From an uncultured Brevundimonas sp. (GTDB lineage Bacteria > Pseudomonadota > Alphaproteobacteria > Caulobacterales > Caulobacteraceae), in assembly GCA_946885435.1 (NCBI GenBank), contig CAMPGL010000089.1, positions 1 through 8,331 on the forward strand: a stretch of 8,331 nt of DNA, in the 5' to 3' direction. The notes beneath the pieces are model-generated. The model searched no databases, was not told where the DNA came from, and worked only from the letters and a program-made list of their open reading frames with translations. Below, piece by piece: positions 1 through 7,641 of this stretch; the stretch's first letter is position 1, and each line of letters begins with the position of its first letter. A program made the translations under genes and the position numbers.

Positions 1-3000
1 CCGCCCTCGGAGATCAGGGCCTGGTCGTAGTCGGCCCAGGACGAGCGCGGCAGCTCGAACAGCCGCTTGCGCTCGGCGAACGACTTGGCCGCGTCCGGGT
101 CCGGATCGAGGAACACGTGCCGGTGGTCGAAGGCGGCGACCAGGCGGATCTGCTTCGACAGCAGCATGCCGTTGCCGAACACGTCGCCCGACATGTCGCC
201 CACGCCGACCACGGTGAAAGGCTCGGACTGGATGTCCTTGCCCATCTCCAGGAAGTGGCGCTTGACCGCCTCCCAGGCCCCGCGGGCGGTGATGCCCATC
301 TCCTTGTGGTCGTAGCCGGCCGAACCCCCGGACGCGAACGCGTCGCCGAGCCAGAAGCCGTAGGACTCCGAGATGCCGTTGGCGATGTCCGAGAAGGTCG
401 CCGTGCCCTTGTCGGCGGCGACCACGAGGTAGGGGTCGTCGCCTTCCCAGGCGATCACGTCCGCCGGCCGCACCACCGAGCCGTCGGCGGCGATGTTGTC
501 GGTGATGTCCAGCATGCCCGACAGGAAGGTGCGATAGGCGCGGATGCCTTCCTGCTGGATGGCGTCGCGGTCGCCGCCCGAGGCCTTGGCCACGCGCGCC
601 TGGCATTTGGCGAAGAAGCCGCCCTTGGAGCCCACGGGCACGATGACCGCGTTCTTGACCTGCTGCGCCTTCACCAGGCCCAGCACTTCGGTGCGGAAGT
701 CGTCGCGCCGGTCCGACCAGCGCAGACCGCCGCGCGCGACCGGCCCGAAGCGCAGGTGCACGCCCTCGGCGTGCGGAGCCCAGACGAAGATCTCGCGATA
801 GGGCTTGGGCGCCGGCAGGTCGGCCAGTTCGCGCGAGGCGATCTTGATCGAGATGTGCGGCTTGCCCGGATTGTCCGGATCGGTCCCGGGCTGGAAATAG
901 TTGGTCCGCTTGACCGCCATGATGAGCAGCGCCAGTCGCCGCAGCACGCGGTCGTGGTCCAGGCTCTTCACGGCCTGCAGGCCGTCGAGGATTCGCTGGA
1001 ACAGGCCGTCGACGACCGGCTGCCGCGCCTCGGCGTCGCCGGGCAGGGCCGGGTCGAACTTGTTGCGGAACAGCTCGACCAGCAGGCGGGACACCTCCGG
1101 GTGCTCGCGCAGCGCGTCTTCCTGCACCGCCTGCGACGGGTCCAGCCCTGTCTGCTGGCGGTAGCGGGCCAGGGTGCGGATCAGGGCCGCCTCGCGCCAG
1201 CTGACGCCCAGTTCGAGCACCAGCCGGTTGAAGCCGTCGCTCTCGGTGCGTTCGGTCCAGACGGCCGAGAAGGCCTCCTCGAACGGGTCCTTCACATCGG
1301 CGAAGGCCAGGTCGCCGCCGCGCGGATCCTCGAGCAGGAACTCATGCACGTGGATGGCGTCGCCCTCGGCGGGGCGCAGCACGTGGCCGAACTCCTCCAT
1401 GGCCTTCAGGCCCATGTCGGCCAGGATCGGCAGGACATCGGCCAGCGGCGCGGCGCGGCCGCGGCGATAGAGCTTGAAGCGGAACTGCAGCGGCGTGTCG
1501 GTCGCCCCGCGGAAGGCGCGGACCACCACGTCCTGCTCGCCCAGCCGGTCGATCTCCTGCAGGTCGACCAGGGCCTCGGCGGCGTCGTACCGATCACGAT
1601 AGCCGACCGGGAAGGCCTCGGCCCAGGCGTGCGAGAGCGCCGACAGCTCCTCCTCGGCCAGGCCGGCGTCGCGCGCCGCCTGGTCGAACCGATCGCCCCA
1701 GCTGCGCGCCGCCTCGACGACCCGGGCTTCCAGCGCGTCCAGGTCCGGCTCGGGGTGATCCCCCGGATTGACGCCGATGATGTAATGCACCCGCGTCAGG
1801 GGCGCGTCGGACAGTTGCGGGTACCAGGCCGACAGCCGCCCGCCCCAGCCTTCGGCCAGTATGCGGCCGATGCGCTCGCGGACGCCCGCGTCGTACCGCT
1901 CGCGCGGCACGAAGGCGAGGATTGAGACGAACCGGTCGAACGGATCGCGGCGCGTGAAGGTCCGCACGCGCGGCCGGTCATAGAGATGCAGGATGCCCAG
2001 GGTGGTGAGCAGCAGGTGGTTCTCGCTCGACTGGAACAGCTCGTCGCGCGGGAAGGTCTCCAGGATGTTGCGCAGCCGCTTGTAGTTGTGCGTGCCCTCG
2101 GCCTTGCCGGCGCGCTCCAGCACCTTGCGCGCCTTGGAGCGGATCAGGGGAACCTCGAAGGCCGGCTTGTCATAGGCCTCGGCCGTGAACAGGCCCACGA
2201 ACCGCGTCTCGCCCGATGGCCGGCCATCGGCGCCGAAGCGCACGACCGAGACGTAGTCCATGTGCACGCGGCGGTGCACGCGGCTCTTCAGATTGGCCTT
2301 GGCCACCGACACGGGGTCACCCTTGTCGATCCGCTTGCGCAGGGCCGGGGTCAGGGTGGCGGTCTCGTGCGAGCGGCGCAGCACGGCCACCGACGGGTCG
2401 CGCAGCACGCCCAGGCCCTCGCGCTGGAGGGTGAGCGCGCCGTCCTGGGCGTAGCCGCCGGAGGCGTCGCGCGGATAGTCGTATTCCCGCGCGCCCAGGA
2501 AGACGAAGTGATCGTTCTGCAGCCAGCGCAGAAACTCGACGCTCTCGGCCAGGGTCTGGGGATCGACGCCCGGGGCGTCGGCCTCCAGCCGCCCGATGGC
2601 CGCGGCCATCGCCTGGTTCATGGCGGCGTGGTCCTCGACCGCCTGCTGGACCGCGTCGAGCGTGGCGGACACCTCGCGGCGGACGTGGTCGCGCCGCTCC
2701 TGGGTCAGGGCGTCGACGACCACCAGGATGGTCGATTCCCGGCCGCCGTCGCGCTCGACAACAGGGTGGAACATGGCCCTGACGGAGACGCCCGCCTCGG
2801 CCAGCTGGCCCATGATGCTGTCGACCAGGAAGGAGCGGTCGTCCTGGACGATCTCGATCAGGTCGTAGGGCGCCTCCAGGCCGGCCGCGGCGGCCGGCTC
2901 GATGCGGATCGCGGGCGGCTGGCCCATGTCGCGCGTCCCGGCGAAGGTCCAGAACCGGGCGAGGAGTTTCGCGAAGGCCGCCACGTCCAGGCCCGGCGCC

Positions 3001-3143
3001 TCGCCGGCGTCGTAGTCATCGGCCGATTGGGTCAGGAAACTCCGCTCGAGCGGCCCCAGGGCCGAGCCGGTCTTGAGACCCAGCGCCTCCGCAAACGCCT
3101 GTTCGAGGGCTTCCGGAGAGATATCGGCCTGGCCGCCGTCCAT
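1..3143 (-). CDS. gdhZ: NAD-specific glutamate dehydrogenase, large (~180 kDa) class, C-terminal part cut by window edge
   Basis: Oxidatively deaminates L-glutamate to 2-oxoglutarate and ammonium with NAD+, in the cytoplasm. The 1047 codons present are open without interruption. They begin at ATG 3143, preceded by GGAAG six bases upstream. The N-terminal half looks like the ACT-type regulatory region of this family: a DLIEIVQDDRSFLVDS stretch near residues 91-110, NDHFVFLGAREYDY near 207-221, and VSILAFVPRERYDAGVRERI near 404-424. The catalytic part follows, with RFGPVARGGLRWSDRRDDFR near 795-820, the substrate-site KNAVIVPVGSKGGFF near 829-844, and the nucleotide-domain GVGDMSGDVFGNGML near 975-990. 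Family members are about 1600 residues, so roughly 550 lie beyond the left edge. In Caulobacter the orthologue GdhZ also influences FtsZ and cell division. The symbol follows that genus and is an inference; Pseudomonas uses gdhB. The gene lies 107 bases after the lipoprotein gene on the same strand and may be read with it. I see no frameshift. Confidence 0.96.
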   Translation of the reverse strand, partial: MDGGQADISPEALEQAFAEALGLKTGSALGPLERSFLTQSADDYDAGEAPGLDVAAFAKLLARFWTFAGTRDMGQPPAIRIEPAAAAGLEAPYDLIEIVQDDRSFLVDSIMGQLAEAGVSVRAMFHPVVERDGGRESTILVVVDALTQERRDHVRREVSATLDAVQQAVEDHAAMNQAMAAAIGRLEADAPGVDPQTLAESVEFLRWLQNDHFVFLGAREYDYPRDASGGYAQDGALTLQREGLGVLRDPSVAVLRRSHETATLTPALRKRIDKGDPVSVAKANLKSRVHRRVHMDYVSVVRFGADGRPSGETRFVGLFTAEAYDKPAFEVPLIRSKARKVLERAGKAEGTHNYKRLRNILETFPRDELFQSSENHLLLTTLGILHLYDRPRVRTFTRRDPFDRFVSILAFVPRERYDAGVRERIGRILAEGWGGRLSAWYPQLSDAPLTRVHYIIGVNPGDHPEPDLDALEARVVEAARSWGDRFDQAARDAGLAEEELSALSHAWAEAFPVGYRDRYDAAEALVDLQEIDRLGEQDVVVRAFRGATDTPLQFRFKLYRRGRAAPLADVLPILADMGLKAMEEFGHVLRPAEGDAIHVHEFLLEDPRGGDLAFADVKDPFEEAFSAVWTERTESDGFNRLVLELGVSWREAALIRTLARYRQQTGLDPSQAVQEDALREHPEVSRLLVELFRNKFDPALPGDAEARQPVVDGLFQRILDGLQAVKSLDHDRVLRRLALLIMAVKRTNYFQPGTDPDNPGKPHISIKIASRELADLPAPKPYREIFVWAPHAEGVHLRFGPVARGGLRWSDRRDDFRTEVLGLVKAQQVKNAVIVPVGSKGGFFAKCQARVAKASGGDRDAIQQEGIRAYRTFLSGMLDITDNIAADGSVVRPADVIAWEGDDPYLVVAADKGTATFSDIANGISESYGFWLGDAFASGGSAGYDHKEMGITARGAWEAVKRHFLEMGKDIQSEPFTVVGVGDMSGDVFGNGMLLSKQIRLVAAFDHRHVFLDPDPDAAKSFAERKRLFELPRSSWADYDQALISEG

Positions 3144-3250
3144 GTCTTTCTTCCCGAGTATCCGGGCGTCTTCGCGCCCCTCTGAGGTGGGCCGACCGAT
3201 AGGCCAGCCCCGGTCAGGAAGGAAGCCCTATTAGCCGCCGACCACCCCGC

Positions 3251-3622
3251 TCACAGCGACGGTCGTCCGTCCGGGTCGGTCTGGGGCATGGGGGTGTCGG
3301 GACGGGGCAGGGACTGGGAGGTGGGACCGTCGGCCGGCTCGCCGGCGCCGGTGTAGGGCGCGGCCGGATCCCTTTCGACCGGCAGCTGGCTGGTCATGCC
3401 GTCCTGCGCCGGCGGCGGCGGGGCCGCCGCCCCGTCAGCCGGGCTGCGGGCGGCTTCGGCGCCGGCTGCTTCCGCGCCGCCGCCGGCCGCCATCCCGTCG
3501 GAGGCCGAGGCGTCCACCCCCGCGTCTCCGGCGGCCGGAGCCCCGAGTTCGGTCTCGTCCGCCCGCCCACAGGCGGCGAGGCTCAGGGCGGCGGCGGACA
3601 GGGCGATCAGCAGGCGGGACAT
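3251..3622 (-). CDS. small Ala/Gly/Pro-rich lipoprotein of unknown function
   Basis: I do not recognise a named family. The 123-residue product starts with a classic lipoprotein signal: MSR, a hydrophobic run, then lipobox LAAC with the lipidated cysteine at residue 18. Gly at the next position is not the Asp inner-membrane retention signal of the E. coli rule, so outer-membrane attachment is likely. The mature part is low-complexity and probably disordered, rich in Ala, Gly, Pro and Asp, with no other cysteine. It contains an imperfect repeat: DGMTSQLP at residues 74-81 and DGPTSQSLP at 98-106, each followed by a charged Pro-rich tail. ATG 3622 has GGAG seven bases upstream. The gene lies 61 bases after the BCCT transporter and 107 before the glutamate dehydrogenase, all on one strand, so shared transcription is possible. 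A clear signal peptide, a good ribosome site and no competing gene in other frames argue that it is real. The function is open. Confidence 0.8.
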   Translation of the reverse strand: MSRLLIALSAAALSLAACGRADETELGAPAAGDAGVDASASDGMAAGGGAEAAGAEAARSPADGAAAPPPPAQDGMTSQLPVERDPAAPYTGAGEPADGPTSQSLPRPDTPMPQTDPDGRPSL

Positions 3623-3683
3623 GGGAGATCTCCGGGTTTCGAGATCAACCCGCGCTGCGTGGGCCGGTTCCGTGCGCGCCGGC

Positions 3684-5588
3684 CTAGGCGGCGCGCCAGC
3701 GCTCCAGCTGGGTCAGGACGTCGGCGATGATCCGCTCGCGCGTATAGCCGGTGATGTCCTGGCGGCGCGCCCCGGGGCCGGACGCGACCAGCCGCCACTC
3801 GTTGCTGCGGCGCGGCTCCGGCGCCTCGAGCGGCGAATAGGCCGGCAGCGGCCGCGACACCGCCCTCAGCTCATAGGCGAAGGCTTCGCCGCCGGGCGGT
3901 CGGACCCGCAAGGCGAGGCCTTCCGGCGTCGAGGCGACCTCGGTCGTGTTCAGCCCGCCGGCGCCCAGAGCGGCGCTGACGCTTTCGAGGGCCGGGCGGC
4001 CGTGACGTTCGATCTGGCGCTCGATGTCCTGGCGTCGGGCGGGCGCGAGGATGCGCTTGACCCGCTCGGTCAGGGGCGCGGCTCCGGTCTCGACAGGGCG
4101 ACCGGCGACGTCCGCCTGCGCCTGGCGCACCAGTCCCCAGGCCAGCAGGATCATGATGGCCGCGAACGGCAGGGCGGCGACCAGCGTCGCGGCCTGCAGC
4201 GCGCCAAGCCCCCCGGCCAGCAGCAGCAGGGCGGCCGCCAGGCCCTCAAGCCCGCACCAGTAGACCCGCTGCCACCGCGGCGTCTCGTCGGCGCCCCCGG
4301 ACGCGATGGTGTCGATCACGAGAGAGCCCGAATCCGCCGAGGTCACGAAGAAGACCGCGACCAGCACCACCGCCAGGGTGGAGGTGATCGCCGTGCCCGG
4401 CAGGTATTCGAAGAAGCGGAAGATCGCCGTCGACAGGTCCGCCGACACCGCCGTCGAGATGGCGCCCGCCGCCTCGCCCATGTCGAGCGCGATGGCGGTG
4501 TTCCCGAAGACGGTCATCCAGATGAAGGTGAAACCGGTCGGAACCAGCAGCACCCCGATGATGAACTCCCTCACCGTGCGGCCGCGCGAGATGCGGGCGA
4601 TGAACATGCCCACGAACGGCGACCAGGCGATCCACCAGGCCCAGTAGAACAGGGTCCAGTCCGCCATCCAGCCGCGCGGCTCATAGGCGTACAGATTGAA
4701 GGTCCGCTCGAAGAAGTGGTCCAGATACAGGCCGAAATTCTGCACGAAGGCCTTCAGCAGGAACCCGGTCGGCCCCACGATCAGCACGAACAGCATCAGC
4801 CCCACGGCGATGGTCAGGTTCAGCTCCGACAAACGCCGCACGCCCCGGTCCAGCCCGGTCAGCACCGACACGGTCGCCGCCCCCATCACCGCCACGATCA
4901 GCCCCACCTGCACCCAGGCGTTGGACGGCAGGCCGGTCAGATAGTTCAGCCCGCTGTTGATCTGGGCCACGCCCAGCCCCAGCGAGGTGGCGATGCCGAA
5001 CAGGGTGCCGCAGATGGCGAAGATGTCCACCGCATCGCCGATGGGCCCGTTGATGCGCCGGCCCAGCAGCGGATGCAGCCCCGAGCGCAGGGTCAGGGGC
5101 AGGCCCTTCCTGTGCGCGAAATAGGCCAGGCTCAGCCCCACCACCGCATAGATGGCCCAGGCGTGCACGCCCCAGTGGATGAAGGTGATGACCATGCCCT
5201 CGCGCGCGGCGGCGAAGGTGCCCGGCTCGGCCTCGGGCGGGGCGGCGTAGTGCTGCACCGGCTCGGCCACGGCGAAATACATCAGGCCGATGCCCATGCC
5301 GGCGGCGAACAGCATGGCCAGCCACGAGACGTACGGATAGTCGGCCTCGCAGTCGTCCGGCCCCAGCTTCAGCCGGCCCGTCGGCGCCAGGGCCAGGAAG
5401 GCCACGACCAGCAGAAAGCCCGCCACGACCGCCACATAGAACCAGCCGAAGGCCCCGATCACCCAGCTCTGCGCCGCCTGGAACACATAGTCCGACGCCC
5501 CAGGGGCCAGCACCGCGGCGGCCAGCAACAGGCCGATGATCACGCTCGCGCCCCAGAAGACGCGCGGGTTCATTCGTGTCTTGAGCAT
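3684..5588 (-). CDS. BCCT-family choline/glycine betaine-type transporter with BetT-like C-terminal domain
   Basis: Inner-membrane secondary transporter of the betaine/carnitine/choline family, importing quaternary-ammonium osmolytes or their precursors. About twelve hydrophobic segments fill residues 10-490. The diagnostic residues are present (numbering from ATG 5588). GMGIG at 97-101 matches the BetP glycine stretch near its ion and substrate sites. HWGVHAWAIY carries W139, W144 and Y147, with the spacing of the BetP aromatic box W189/W194/Y197. WAWWIAWSPF carries W318, W319 and W322, like BetP W373/W374/W377, and is followed by the conserved ARISRGR. TSADSGS begins at 416, in the position of the second sodium-site residues. 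A soluble tail of about 140 residues (494-634), ending RRQDITGYTRERIIADVL, resembles the cytoplasmic tail of choline transporter BetT. Substrate and coupling ion cannot be fixed from sequence alone. The start is uncertain: GTG 5609 and ATG 5573 are in frame, and none has a strong ribosome site. ATG 5588 places NPRVFW just before the first helix, as in BetT. Confidence 0.93.
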   Translation of the reverse strand: MLKTRMNPRVFWGASVIIGLLLAAAVLAPGASDYVFQAAQSWVIGAFGWFYVAVVAGFLLVVAFLALAPTGRLKLGPDDCEADYPYVSWLAMLFAAGMGIGLMYFAVAEPVQHYAAPPEAEPGTFAAAREGMVITFIHWGVHAWAIYAVVGLSLAYFAHRKGLPLTLRSGLHPLLGRRINGPIGDAVDIFAICGTLFGIATSLGLGVAQINSGLNYLTGLPSNAWVQVGLIVAVMGAATVSVLTGLDRGVRRLSELNLTIAVGLMLFVLIVGPTGFLLKAFVQNFGLYLDHFFERTFNLYAYEPRGWMADWTLFYWAWWIAWSPFVGMFIARISRGRTVREFIIGVLLVPTGFTFIWMTVFGNTAIALDMGEAAGAISTAVSADLSTAIFRFFEYLPGTAITSTLAVVLVAVFFVTSADSGSLVIDTIASGGADETPRWQRVYWCGLEGLAAALLLLAGGLGALQAATLVAALPFAAIMILLAWGLVRQAQADVAGRPVETGAAPLTERVKRILAPARRQDIERQIERHGRPALESVSAALGAGGLNTTEVASTPEGLALRVRPPGGEAFAYELRAVSRPLPAYSPLEAPEPRRSNEWRLVASGPGARRQDITGYTRERIIADVLTQLERWRAA

Positions 5589-5603
5589 GACGGTTAAGCC
5601 GTC
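5589..5603 (-). promoter_or_regulatory. short inverted repeat at the BCCT start region
   Basis: GACGG and CCGTC flank a five-base AT-rich centre (ttaag on the plus strand) immediately upstream of the preferred ATG 5588. If translation starts at that ATG or at 5573, this dyad lies in the untranslated leader. There it could be an operator half-site pair or a small hairpin that covers the initiation region. If translation starts at GTG 5609, it is coding. Five-base arms are common by chance, so this is only a candidate. Confidence 0.2.
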
Positions 5604-5659
5604 GCCCACGGTGAAGGTTCCCGGTGCCCGGCCAGGCGGGAGCAGCTGAGCCCGTGCGG

Positions 5660-7555
5660 CTATCCCGCCAGCCGCTGCCGCACCTCGGCGCGGTCGGCCG
5701 GGTTCAGGTCCATGCCGGCGGCGGCGCGCCAGCGCTCCCGCGCCTCGTCGGTCCGGCCCGACGCGGCCAGCGACCGGCCTAGCGCGAGGTGCAGGGCGCC
5801 CCAGCGCGGCGCGCGCTCCATCGCCTGACCGTACCGGCGGATTGCGCCGCGATGCTCGCCCTGGGCGGCCAGGGCGTCGCCCCAGAACTTCAGCGGATCG
5901 GCCCAGCGCGGCGCCCTGTCCGCGGCCAGTTCGAACTGTTCGATCGCTCCTGCGTGATCGCCGCGTGCGAGCCGCGCGCGGCCCCAGGCGAGGCGCCCGT
6001 CCGCCAGGCTCGGGGCCAGGGCCACGGCGCGGGCGAACCAGCGCTCGGCGGCCTCGGCGTCGCCCGAGAGGGCGAAGATACGGCCTCTCATTTCGGCGGC
6101 GAGGTAGGTGTCCGTCGGCGTCTCTGCGATCAGAGACTGCGCGCCCGCCAAGTCACCGGAATGCGCGCGTCCGAGCGCGATGAAGGGCGCGTTCGAAATG
6201 AGCCAGATCTGTCGGCTGGCCGCCTCAGGACGGTCTGGCGCCGGCGCCGGTGCGAGCACCGCGTCCATCAGGCGCGTGAAGCACGGCCAGTCTTCCAGGA
6301 TCAGGCATCCGACGGCCTCATAGCTGTCACGCGAAAGCAGGGCCTCGGAGTCCTCGGTTGTCGGGGCTCTGCCGAGCGCTCGCCGGCCGCGCGCCACATC
6401 GTGCAGGTACGCATGCTGCAGGGCGACTTGCAGACCAGCCCCCCTTTGGCTGCGACTGTCGAACTCGGCTGCCCGCTGCAGCAGCGCGGCGGCGCCCTGG
6501 TGGTCGTGCTCTACGTCCAGAACCGTCGCCTCCATCTCCAGAATGAAGCCGGCGCTGATCTCCGGATTGAGGTCCGCGTCATTCCGAAGCGCTTGCGCCG
6601 TCCGCAACTCGTGCTGGTATGATTCCTCGATCCGCCCGACCGTGCCGAGCACACCGGCCAGGTTGGCGCGCGCCAGGCCGAAGTCCGGATCGATCTCGAG
6701 CGCCTCCTCCGCGCGGGCGATGGCGCCGTCGAAGTCCCCGATGCGCTGCAGCTGCAGGCTCAGGCCCGCCAGCGCCCATTTCCGGTCGGTCTCGTCGCCG
6801 GTGGCGGCCAGATTCTCGAAGGCCGCGATGGCGTCGGTCATTCGTCCCGTGCGGGTCAGGTAGACGGCGTAGCGATAAGGCTGGGTTTCCTGGAAGATGG
6901 CTTCCGCCACCTGGTCGAGCAGCGCCTCCAGTTCGGCCTCGTCGCCGAGGACGGGCGGCGGCGCATCGCCGCCCGCGCGGGCGGTGATCTGGAGGCGGCC
7001 GTCGGTCTGGCGCACCAGCTCGCCGGTGATCTTGACCTCCTCGCCCAGCCACGACCGCAGGAACCGCCACAGCTCGCCGGCGGAGACGCCCGTCTGCGGA
7101 ATCTCGACCTCCACCGTGTCGCCCCAGCTGTTCGCATAGGAGTTCGGCGCCCGCAGCGAGATGGTGCCGTTCTGCAGCGCGCTCAGCTTGTCGAGCAGTC
7201 GGGCCGCCACCGCCGAGCCGTCCAGGCCGCGGGCCTCCAGTTCAGGCGGCACGGAGAACGGCTGGATGGTCAGGCCGCGATAGTTGGCCGCCGAGATCAG
7301 CATGGTCGCCACGATCACCGCGACCACGATCCCGACCACGGCGGTCAGCACCTTCAGGCTGAAGTTCGCCCGCTCGCTGGCGATCTGCCAGCCGACCAGC
7401 CGCGCCTGGGTGCGGATCAGGTCGGCGGCGGGGCCCGAGGCCGGATGGCCCGCGGCCTCGGCCTCCATGGCCAGCTCGATGGCGTCGTCCGTGGTCAGGA
7501 GCCGCGTGGCCCGTCTGGCGCGCTTGGGGCGCGGGCCTGTATCGACGTCACTCAT
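5660..7555 (-). CDS. single-pass membrane protein with C-terminal tetratricopeptide repeats, function unknown
   Basis: This 631-residue product is not a family I can name. A basic, charged N-terminal region (about residues 1-64, with PKRARRATR near the start) precedes one hydrophobic helix at about 65-89 (KVLTAVVGIVVAVIVATMLI). Next comes a segment with IQPFSVPPEL near 97-106 and GLDGSAVAARLLDKL near 110-125, a pattern I associate with the region ahead of the repeats in other alphaproteobacterial TPR membrane proteins. TPR-like helix pairs follow at about 230-305 (for example GDFDGAIARAEEALEIDPDF) and 485-620 (GDHAGAIEQFELAADRAPRW, GEHRGAIRRYGQAMERAPRW, and one more). The middle, about 307-488, has no clear repeat consensus and uses unusual codons. 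By the positive-inside rule the N-terminus is cytoplasmic and the repeats are periplasmic, where they probably bind partner proteins. ATG 7555 is preferred because a GGGGGGAAG run precedes it; the in-frame TTG 7588 has none. It is divergent from clpB, and the BCCT gene follows after about 71 bases. Confidence 0.85.
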   Translation of the reverse strand: MSDVDTGPRPKRARRATRLLTTDDAIELAMEAEAAGHPASGPAADLIRTQARLVGWQIASERANFSLKVLTAVVGIVVAVIVATMLISAANYRGLTIQPFSVPPELEARGLDGSAVAARLLDKLSALQNGTISLRAPNSYANSWGDTVEVEIPQTGVSAGELWRFLRSWLGEEVKITGELVRQTDGRLQITARAGGDAPPPVLGDEAELEALLDQVAEAIFQETQPYRYAVYLTRTGRMTDAIAAFENLAATGDETDRKWALAGLSLQLQRIGDFDGAIARAEEALEIDPDFGLARANLAGVLGTVGRIEESYQHELRTAQALRNDADLNPEISAGFILEMEATVLDVEHDHQGAAALLQRAAEFDSRSQRGAGLQVALQHAYLHDVARGRRALGRAPTTEDSEALLSRDSYEAVGCLILEDWPCFTRLMDAVLAPAPAPDRPEAASRQIWLISNAPFIALGRAHSGDLAGAQSLIAETPTDTYLAAEMRGRIFALSGDAEAAERWFARAVALAPSLADGRLAWGRARLARGDHAGAIEQFELAADRAPRWADPLKFWGDALAAQGEHRGAIRRYGQAMERAPRWGALHLALGRSLAASGRTDEARERWRAAAGMDLNPADRAEVRQRLAG

Positions 7556-7558
7556 CGG

Positions 7559-7567
7559 CTTCCCCCC
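7559..7567 (-). promoter_or_regulatory. ribosome binding site that fixes the TPR gene start
   Basis: On the minus strand the purine run GGGGGGAAG lies three bases before ATG 7555, with the G-run ending six bases from it. The alternative in-frame TTG at 7588 is preceded by GAAACTCATGCCAATCTGACAC-like sequence with no purine-rich site. The shorter start, giving MSDVDTG, is therefore preferred. Confidence 0.6.
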
Positions 7568-7641
7568 GCGCGCCGTCCCCAACGGCAAGTGTCAGATTGG
7601 CATGAGTTTCGTCGGGAGAACACCGATCAATGCGCGGAGGC

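Noticed and set aside
117..3185. Two very long plus-strand open frames (117-1925 and 1986-3185)
   Set aside because: They lie antisense to the glutamate dehydrogenase in a very GC-rich region, where the opposite strand rarely has stops. Their products are rich in Arg, Gln, Val, Gly and His, with no domain pattern, while the minus-strand frame carries clear family motifs.
3164..3215. Two 5-base stems (3164-3179 and 3194-3215) in the gap before glutamate dehydrogenase, considered as a terminator or leader structure
   Set aside because: The arms are short, there is no T-run on the minus strand after either one, and such stems are common at this GC content.
3624..3633. 10-base palindrome GGAGATCTCC overlapping the lipoprotein ribosome site
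   Set aside because: Several 10-base palindromes are expected in a window this long. The symmetry does not extend outward, and GGAG is explained by ribosome binding.
3396..5597. 733-codon plus-strand open frame
   Set aside because: It is antisense to the BCCT transporter and most of the lipoprotein gene. The product is a His/Gln/Arg/Gly-rich string typical of an antisense shadow, with no ribosome site or recognisable domain.
6120..6137. Perfect 7-base inverted repeat with 4-base loop (GTCTCTG/CAGAGAC)
   Set aside because: It lies inside the TPR coding frame, is not followed by a T-run on either strand, and a few stems of this size are expected by chance in 8 kb.
5789..6622. 277-codon plus-strand open frame opposite the TPR gene
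   Set aside because: The minus-strand frame carries a membrane helix and TPR consensus throughout the full gene. The plus frame has an Arg-rich composition and no ribosome site, and fits an antisense shadow.
7556..7588. Upstream TTG start for the TPR protein, adding 11 residues
   Set aside because: There is no ribosome site before TTG 7588, whereas ATG 7555 has a purine-rich run at suitable spacing.
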